From an uncultured Erysipelotrichaceae bacterium (GTDB lineage Bacteria > Bacillota_I > Bacilli_A > Erysipelotrichales > Coprobacillaceae): DNA of 6,663 nt. The DNA lies in the NCBI GenBank assembly GCA_900544435.1, contig UQVG01000112.1, positions 1 to 6,663 of the forward strand, written 5' to 3'. A program made the translations under genes and the position numbers. The notes beneath the pieces are model-generated. The model did not search any database. It saw only the letters and a list, made by a program, of their open reading frames with translations, and was not told the DNA's origin. This document shows, in pieces, positions 1 to 6,663 of this stretch; the first letter of the stretch is position 1; each line of letters starts with the position of its first letter.

Positions 1-2163
<2,163 letters not shown>

Positions 2164-2165
<2 letters not shown>

Positions 2166-2168
2166 GAG
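2164..2168 (+). promoter_or_regulatory. Ribosome binding site of the EIIC gene
   Basis: AGGAG overlaps the TAG stop of the glycosidase gene and sits 9 nt before the ATG at 2178. It supports that start and suggests translational coupling within one transcript. Confidence 0.75.
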
Positions 2169-2177
2169 ATAAATAAT

Positions 2178-3467
2178 ATGAACAAATTTATAAATGAAAC
2201 GTTAGTTATTTATATATCGAAGTTTACAAATACAAAAGTTATAAAGGCTTTAAAGGATGGAATGATGTTTTCTTTACCGTTTTTAATGATAGGATCGTTG
2301 TTCCTGTTGATTGCTAACCTACCAATTGAAGCAGTAAGTAAAGTAATTAGTGAAAGTGGAATAGGAGATGTATGTTCTCAAGTATATTCTTCTACATTTT
2401 CATTAATGGCCTTCTTTACAGTAATAGGAATTACTTATTCTTATTTGAAGAATGATCAAGTAACAACTGCAATAAATGGTGCTTTAACTGGTTTAGCAGC
2501 TTTTATTTTATTAACTCCTTCTTCTAAAGTGTTAGATAGTGGGGAATCAGTTACAGGAATTATTTCTAAAGATTGGACTGCTGGTCAAGGAATGATTTGT
2601 GCTATTTTAATTGGTTTTTTAGTTGGGTATATTTATTCTTTATGTGTAAAAAAAGATATTAGTATAAAAATGCCAAAGGGTGTTCCTAGTGGTGTTGCAG
2701 ATTCATTTTCGTCATTATTACCAACTGGAATTATTATTACTATTTGTGCAATTATTTATGCTGTATGTCACTTTGTATTTAATACAACATTTGCGGAACT
2801 TATTTATTCAGTAATTCAAATTCCTTTACAAGGAATTACTGATTCGTTCTTTGGGGTTGTTATTATGACAATTGTTATGTCTTTATTGTGGTGGACAGGT
2901 GTCCATGGTGGTTCTATCTGTGGAGGAATTCTTTCACCAATTTTACAAGCAAATATGGCAGCTAATCAAAAAATTATAGATTCAGGATTACCTCTTACAA
3001 TTCAAAATGGTGGACATATTTTTACACAACAATTTTGGGATAATTTCTTATGTATGTCTGGTGCAGGAATTGTAATTGGTTTAGTAATTTATATTACATT
3101 TTTTGCTAAATCAAAGTCATTACGTAGTTTAGGTAAATTATCCATTGTACCTAATATCTTTAACATTAATGAACCAATTATTTTTGGGACACCAATTGTA
3201 CTTAATATATATTTATTGATTCCATTTGTTCTTGTTCCTTTAATTATAGGTATAAGCAGTTATTTATTAATGTATATGGGAATTTTACCATTATTTAGTG
3301 GGGTTATGGTTCCTTGGACAACACCTCCAATTATATCAGGACTTTTGATTGGTGGATGGCGTGTTGCATTATGGCAATTTGTGATGATTATTATATCTTT
3401 TGTTATCTATTTACCATTTATTAAAAAAATAGATACTTTAGAAGTAAGTAAAGAAAATCAAAAGTAG
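2178..3467 (+). CDS. PTS EIIC permease, lactose/cellobiose family
   Basis: Integral membrane permease that takes up a beta-glucoside (cellobiose- or chitobiose-like) while it is phosphorylated by the cognate EIIB. The 429 residues match the size of CelB/ChbC-type stand-alone EIIC proteins. Eight to ten hydrophobic stretches are visible, for example about 28-48, 72-90, 98-116, 136-156, 179-201, 224-240, 291-310, 338-360 and 395-414. Family motifs: the N-terminal KVIKALKDGMMFSLPFLMIGS, the GVHGG loop with His243, and NEPIIFGTPI with Glu332. The last two correspond to the substrate-binding His and Glu of structurally known ChbC. WTTPPIISGLL at 380-390 is also typical. No EIIA or EIIB domain is fused and neither gene is in the window, so partners must come from upstream or elsewhere. 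Sugar specificity is inferred from the adjacent 6-phospho-beta-glucosidase. Confidence 0.93.
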   Translation: MNKFINETLVIYISKFTNTKVIKALKDGMMFSLPFLMIGSLFLLIANLPIEAVSKVISESGIGDVCSQVYSSTFSLMAFFTVIGITYSYLKNDQVTTAINGALTGLAAFILLTPSSKVLDSGESVTGIISKDWTAGQGMICAILIGFLVGYIYSLCVKKDISIKMPKGVPSGVADSFSSLLPTGIIITICAIIYAVCHFVFNTTFAELIYSVIQIPLQGITDSFFGVVIMTIVMSLLWWTGVHGGSICGGILSPILQANMAANQKIIDSGLPLTIQNGGHIFTQQFWDNFLCMSGAGIVIGLVIYITFFAKSKSLRSLGKLSIVPNIFNINEPIIFGTPIVLNIYLLIPFVLVPLIIGISSYLLMYMGILPLFSGVMVPWTTPPIISGLLIGGWRVALWQFVMIIISFVIYLPFIKKIDTLEVSKENQK

Positions 3468-3525
3468 ATGATAAGAAAGGTAAATACTTTAAAAATATTA
3501 TTATAAAAGTTTAGACCTTAATATT

Positions 3526-3555
3526 AAAAAGTCGTGGAAAAATCACGGCTTTTTT
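3526..3555 (+). terminator. Rho-independent terminator of the beta-glucoside operon
   Basis: AAGTCGTG pairs with CACGGCTT (one G-T wobble) around a 7-nt loop, followed by six Ts. A run of As before the stem lengthens it against the Ts. The complement also gives a stem followed by five Ts, so weak termination from the minus strand is possible. It lies 58 nt after the EIIC stop and ends the operon; the stretch between stop and hairpin holds nothing recognisable. Confidence 0.88.
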
Positions 3556-3652
3556 CATACTTTAAAAGAATATAATTTTAATAATGAAATAAACTATTTA
3601 TTGATTGCTTGGGTATAATAAAATTGAAAAAAGATTGATAAATTCTACAAAT

Positions 3653-3681
3653 TTGCATTTTTAAATGATATGTGGTATGAT
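3653..3681 (+). promoter_or_regulatory. Predicted sigma-A promoter of the NlpC/P60 gene
   Basis: The -35 TTGCAT (3653-3658) and -10 TATGAT (3676-3681) are separated by 17 bp. The -10 is preceded by TGTGG, a Gram-positive extended -10 (TRTGn). Transcription would start near 3687, giving a leader of about 30 nt. Two other TATAAT boxes upstream (3571-3576, 3614-3619) lack a well-placed -35. Confidence 0.7.
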
Positions 3682-3704
3682 TATAGACGGTTAAAAAAAT
3701 TCAA

Positions 3705-3710
3705 AAGGAG
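3705..3710 (+). promoter_or_regulatory. Ribosome binding site of the NlpC/P60 gene
   Basis: AAGGAG sits 6 nt before the ATG at 3717. It is a near-consensus site and fixes the start of the hydrolase. Confidence 0.82.
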
Positions 3711-3716
3711 AACATT

Positions 3717-5132
3717 ATGAAAACAGACATACAGACCAAGCTCAAAACATTGTTTGATGAGAAAATTAAAAACAGAAAAGCAATGTTTATTCCAATCGCT
3801 GGGGTAGCTGCATTTATGTTAGTAGGTTACGCTGGTGTGGATCATGAAAAGCCTGAAATTGTGTCAAACCGTATTGAAATTCCTTATGGTGAAAAGTTTG
3901 ATACTGATGCAATTGATATTGTAGATAATCATGATGATAGAAGTGAGCTGCTAGTAGAAGTTGATGATGATTCCTTAGATGTTAAACAATTAGGAACATA
4001 TCAAGTTGAAGTGCGTGCAACAGATCAGTTTAATAATACTGATGTTAAAACAATTCAAGTAGATGTTGTTGATGAAGAAGCGCCAAAAATTAAAACATTA
4101 GGTGCAAGTGATGGATATTATATTGAAGTACCTGTTTATGGTAGCCAAGATTTATCTTCTTATCTTAAAGCTGTAGATAATGTAGATGGTGATGTAACTC
4201 CATTTATGGAAAGCGATAAACAATTAGATACTTCTAAACAAGGAACACAAACAATTAATGTTTCAGTAAGTGATAATAGTGGTAATACAACTGAAGAATC
4301 ATTTAAATTCTTTATTGCTGATATGCAAGCACCAGAAATCACTTTAAAATCAGGTAATGATATTACAGTTGATTATGGTAGTGAATTTAAATGGCAAGAT
4401 TATGTATCAATTAGTGATAACTTAGATACAAATATTGAACCTAAGATAGAAGGTACAATTGATACAAAACAATTAAATCAACAAAAAGAGATCAAATTAA
4501 CAGCAACAGATGGTGCAGGTAATTCATCAAAAGTTGTCTTAAATGCAACTGTTAAAGATATTACTGGACCAAATATCGTTTTATCAACAAATAAGATTTC
4601 TGTTGATAAAGGAAGCAATGTTGATTTAAAATCTTATATCACATCTGCTGTAGATAATTTAGATGGTGATATGAAAGACAAAATTACATTTAATGCTGTT
4701 GATACTTCTACAACAGGATTAAAAACAGTTACATATACTGGTGTAGATTCAACAGGAAATAAATCAGAAGTTCAATTACAAGTAGAAGTAACATTCTCTG
4801 GTGAAAGAATTGTTAGTACAGGTCTTTCTAAAAGAGGATGCCCATATGTATGGGGATCAACTGGACCAAATTCATTTGACTGTTCAGGATTTACACAATG
4901 GGTATATAGACAAAATGGTATTTCTATTCCAAGAACATCATCTGAACAAAGAGCTGCTGCTAAAAAAGTAGTAAGTTTATCTGAACTTCAAGTTGGAGAT
5001 ATTTTATGGCGTTCAGGGCATGTAGGAATTTATATTGGAAATGGACAATATGTTCATGCTCCACATACAGGAGATGTTGTTAAAGTTTCTTCTGGTGTAG
5101 GTAAATTTACATGTGGACTTAGATATCAATAA
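3717..5132 (+). CDS. Exported NlpC/P60 cell-wall hydrolase with four Ig-like repeats
   Basis: Probable extracellular peptidoglycan endopeptidase that cuts stem-peptide bonds. The 471 residues fall into three parts. A charged N-terminus is followed by a hydrophobic segment at about 22-40, either a membrane anchor or a long signal peptide with possible cleavage after GYA at 39. Next come four tandem Ig-like/DUF5011-type domains at about 42-118, 119-201, 202-280 and 281-361. Each has an early Asp-Asn motif (Asp70, 154, 234, 313) and a later D-x-x-G/N-N motif (Asp103, 186, 265, 344). The NlpC/P60 domain (363-471) carries GCPYVWGSTGPNSFDCSGF with nucleophile Cys389, His435 in SGHVGIYIG, and His447 in YVHAPH as the likely third catalytic residue. 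The triad appears intact. It has its own promoter and terminator, so it is probably independent of the sugar operon. The Ig-like domains likely act as spacer or wall-binding modules; their ligand is unknown. Confidence 0.92.
   Translation: MKTDIQTKLKTLFDEKIKNRKAMFIPIAGVAAFMLVGYAGVDHEKPEIVSNRIEIPYGEKFDTDAIDIVDNHDDRSELLVEVDDDSLDVKQLGTYQVEVRATDQFNNTDVKTIQVDVVDEEAPKIKTLGASDGYYIEVPVYGSQDLSSYLKAVDNVDGDVTPFMESDKQLDTSKQGTQTINVSVSDNSGNTTEESFKFFIADMQAPEITLKSGNDITVDYGSEFKWQDYVSISDNLDTNIEPKIEGTIDTKQLNQQKEIKLTATDGAGNSSKVVLNATVKDITGPNIVLSTNKISVDKGSNVDLKSYITSAVDNLDGDMKDKITFNAVDTSTTGLKTVTYTGVDSTGNKSEVQLQVEVTFSGERIVSTGLSKRGCPYVWGSTGPNSFDCSGFTQWVYRQNGISIPRTSSEQRAAAKKVVSLSELQVGDILWRSGHVGIYIGNGQYVHAPHTGDVVKVSSGVGKFTCGLRYQ
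4170..4193 (+). repeat. Direct repeat copy in Ig-like domain 2
   Basis: A 24-nt stretch encoding AVDNVDGD matches 4647-4670 at 23 of 24 positions, 477 nt (159 codons, two domain lengths) apart. It is coding sequence, not a mobile repeat. Confidence 0.75.
4647..4670 (+). repeat. Direct repeat copy in Ig-like domain 4
   Basis: Partner of 4170-4193 with one mismatch, encoding AVDNLDGD. It could reflect duplication of a two-domain block or strong conservation of the motif. Confidence 0.75.
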
Positions 5133-5160
5133 AAGGTTTCGGTTTGAAACCTTTTTTTTT
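5131..5160 (+). terminator. Rho-independent terminator of the NlpC/P60 gene
   Basis: GGTTTC and GAAACC pair perfectly around a GGTTT loop. AAAA before and TTTT after extend the stem to about 10 bp, and nine Ts follow. The first As of the stem belong to the TAA stop codon, so there is no 3' leader between gene and hairpin. Confidence 0.92.
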
Positions 5161-5174
5161 GCCTTTTAAAAAGA

Positions 5175-5180
5175 TATAAT
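5175..5180 (+). promoter_or_regulatory. Predicted -10 box of the nnr promoter
   Basis: A consensus TATAAT lies 14 nt after the terminator T-run. At 16-18 bp spacing the -35 would fall in the T-run itself (TTTTTT), a poor match to TTGACA. The promoter is therefore probably weak, or helped by upstream AT-rich DNA. Transcription would start near 5187, which leaves the ATG at 5179 outside the message. Confidence 0.45.
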
Positions 5181-5188
5181 GTATCTAA

Positions 5189-5198
5189 AGAGGGTGAT
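5189..5198 (+). promoter_or_regulatory. Ribosome binding site that decides the nnr TTG start
   Basis: AGAGGGTGAT resembles the anti-Shine-Dalgarno complement AAGGAGGTGAT with one base altered or missing. Its AGAGGG core ends 8 nt before the TTG at 5203. The in-frame GTG at 5194 lies inside it and cannot be the start served by this site. Confidence 0.65.
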
Positions 5199-5202
5199 TT
5201 TT

Positions 5203-6663
5203 TTGTATATAGCAACAAGTAGTCAGTTAAAAAGATATGATCAAGCTTTATTAGATTATGGATATTCGATTGAACAATTAGTAGATAAAGCGAGTGATTG
5301 TTTATTCAAACATTTTGATAAATATCAACGTATTATGATTGTTTGTGGACCAGGAAATAATGGTGCAGATGGTATTTCATTAGGAATTAAATTACATCAA
5401 GAAGGTAAAAAAGTCTTACTTTGTTTAACAGGAAGAGAAGAAAAGCTTAGTCAAGCAAATAGATATTATCTTGATCAAGCACAATCTTTATCGATAGAGT
5501 GTTTATTTGTAAGTGAAGAGACACTTGAAGAATTTCAAGAAAGTGTTCCACATTTTGATGTGGTAGTTGATGCATTATTTGGCTTTGGACTTAATAGTGA
5601 TTTAAGAGGAATTGTTAAGTATGTTGTTGATCTTATTAATAATATTGAAATAGATATTATTGCAATCGATATTCCTACAGGATTAAATCCTGATACAGGA
5701 AAACCGTATAATAGCTGTATTTGTGCTTATCAAACAATAACTTTAACAGCTTACAAACTTGCTTTTTTAAATCCAGAAAGTGAAATGTATACAGGAAAAG
5801 TAATTTTAGAATTGTTGGATGCTAAATCATTTCATGAAGAAATGTTATTTTCTCAACCGATTGATTTTAAATGGGCAAAATATCATATAAAAGAACGATT
5901 ATACGATGGACATAAGGGAACCTATGGGAGAATTATGCATGTAACAGGATGTTATCATTATCGAGGAGCTGCACTTTTAGCAGCTAAAGCAGCTGTTTAT
6001 GCTGGAAGTGGATTGGTTACGGTTTGGTCTAATGAAAAAGTAATTGATTCTTTAAGTTTATTTTGTCCAGAGGCAACATCATGTCAAAGACATTATTTTG
6101 ATGAACATTTATTACAAGGAAAAGATGCAATTCTTATAGGAAGTGGACTTGGTTTAAATGAAGATAGTGAACGCTTTGTATGTGAACTTTTAAGCCACGT
6201 ACATGTACCAGTTGTTATTGATGGTGATGCATTAACCATTCTTGCAAAGCATCCAGAATTATTAGAAAATCATCATTCGCCATGGATTTTAACACCACAT
6301 CATGGTGAATTTAAAAGATTTGTGAATTTTAATCAAACAAGTGAAATGGTGGATCAAGCTAATACATTTGCAAAAAAATATCATGTTACCTTAGTTCTAA
6401 AAGGTCCACATACACTTATTAGTGATGGAAATGAAACATATCGCATTATGTCAGGGAATAAAGGAATGTCATCTGCAGGTATGGGAGATACACTTGCTGG
6501 TATTATCAGTAGTTTTTTAGGACAAGGTTATTTACCAAAAGATGCGGCTATATTAGGAACTTATTTACATGGTTTATGTGGAGATGAAGTTTATAAAGAA
6601 AACTATACGGTTGTTGCTTCAAATGTGATTGACCAAATTCCACAAATGATGAAAAAGCTTAAA
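5203..6663 (+). CDS. nnr: Bifunctional NAD(P)HX epimerase / ADP-dependent dehydratase, 3' end at window edge
   Basis: Metabolite-repair enzyme. The N-terminal domain interconverts the R and S forms of hydrated NAD(P)H, and the C-terminal domain dehydrates the S form back to NAD(P)H using ADP (or ATP). The frame runs 487 codons from TTG 5203 to the last base without a stop. Family length is about 500, so only a few residues should be missing. Epimerase (about 1-215): the start YIATSSQLKRYDQAL is family-like, then GPGNNGADG (49-57; relatives usually GNNGGDG), VDALFGFGL with Asp123, and AIDIPTGLNPDTG with Asp156. Dehydratase (about 225-487, ribokinase-like fold): HKGTYGRIMHVTG, RGAALLAAKAAVYAGSGLVTV, LIGSGLGL, VVIDGDALTIL, ILTPHHGEF, VLKGPHTLI and SSAGMGDTLAG with the presumed catalytic Asp429. 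The TTG start rests on the binding site and on the alignment of the N-terminus. The gene is housekeeping and apparently unrelated to its neighbours. Confidence 0.93.
   Translation, partial: MYIATSSQLKRYDQALLDYGYSIEQLVDKASDCLFKHFDKYQRIMIVCGPGNNGADGISLGIKLHQEGKKVLLCLTGREEKLSQANRYYLDQAQSLSIECLFVSEETLEEFQESVPHFDVVVDALFGFGLNSDLRGIVKYVVDLINNIEIDIIAIDIPTGLNPDTGKPYNSCICAYQTITLTAYKLAFLNPESEMYTGKVILELLDAKSFHEEMLFSQPIDFKWAKYHIKERLYDGHKGTYGRIMHVTGCYHYRGAALLAAKAAVYAGSGLVTVWSNEKVIDSLSLFCPEATSCQRHYFDEHLLQGKDAILIGSGLGLNEDSERFVCELLSHVHVPVVIDGDALTILAKHPELLENHHSPWILTPHHGEFKRFVNFNQTSEMVDQANTFAKKYHVTLVLKGPHTLISDGNETYRIMSGNKGMSSAGMGDTLAGIISSFLGQGYLPKDAAILGTYLHGLCGDEVYKENYTVVASNVIDQIPQMMKKLK

Larger units (their letters stand above)
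3840..4799 (+). repeat. Four tandem Ig-like domain repeats within the hydrolase gene
   Basis: Four protein repeats of about 80 residues, seen from the regular spacing of two motifs. The Asp-Asn motif (VDNHDD, VDNVDGD, SDNLDTN, VDNLDGD) recurs at 84, 80 and 79 residues. The D-x-x-G/N-N motif (TDQFNN, SDNSGN, TDGAGN, VDSTGN) recurs at 83, 79 and 79. Repeats 2 and 4 are the most alike at the Asp-Asn motif. The Asp clusters could bind calcium, which is inference only. Confidence 0.8.

Noticed and set aside
3468..3716. Possible small proteins between the EIIC and hydrolase genes
   Set aside because: Only very short frames exist (12 codons from 3468, 9 codons from 3665, about 26 codons on the minus strand), none with a usable SD. 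The region is explained by a terminator and a promoter.
4160..4342. 60-codon minus-strand open frame inside the hydrolase gene
   Set aside because: It is antisense to conserved Ig-like repeat sequence, with no promoter or SD evidence.
4170..4670. Direct repeats as a mobile-element or CRISPR signal
   Set aside because: The two copies are in frame within homologous protein domains at an exact two-domain spacing, with no regular short spacers and no transposase.
5179..5181. ATG as the nnr start
   Set aside because: It overlaps the predicted -10 box, so it would lie upstream of the transcript, and it has no SD; the added residues do not look family-like.

Overview
The window is AT-rich DNA, all genes on the plus strand, with strong AGGAG-type ribosome binding sites and stem-plus-T-run terminators. 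This points to a low-GC Firmicute. The phosphotransferase (PTS) beta-glucoside genes, together with a secreted NlpC/P60 hydrolase carrying four Ig-like repeats, fit a gut-type anaerobe such as the Erysipelotrichia. That placement is inferred from style and gene content, not from a marker gene.

Bases 1-3555 form a compact carbohydrate operon. It holds the end of an RpiR-family (HTH plus SIS domain) regulator whose 5' end lies outside the window, a GH1 6-phospho-beta-glucosidase, and a PTS EIIC permease of the lactose/cellobiose family. A rho-independent terminator closes it. The permease would import and phosphorylate a beta-glucoside disaccharide such as cellobiose. The glycosidase would cleave the 6-phosphate product in the cytoplasm, and the regulator would sense a sugar phosphate. 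EIIA and EIIB, which this type of EIIC needs as separate proteins, are not in the window.

Bases 3556-5160 are a single-gene unit. A good predicted promoter (-35 TTGCAT, 17 bp, extended -10 TATGAT) drives a 471-residue exported cell-wall hydrolase: an N-terminal membrane segment, four tandem Ig-like domains of about 80 residues, and a C-terminal NlpC/P60 cysteine peptidase. Its terminator begins within the stop codon.

Bases 5161-6663 hold a bifunctional NAD(P)HX epimerase/dehydratase (nnr), a housekeeping metabolite-repair enzyme. It starts at a TTG codon and is still open at the last base of the window, probably very near its natural end.

I see no RNA genes, insertion sequences, CRISPR arrays, attachment sites or defence systems. 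Nothing here looks like a previously undescribed system. The findings listed are modest: start-site choices, a missing set of PTS partners, a modular hydrolase with internal duplication, compact terminator/promoter junctions, and a substitution in the epimerase motif.
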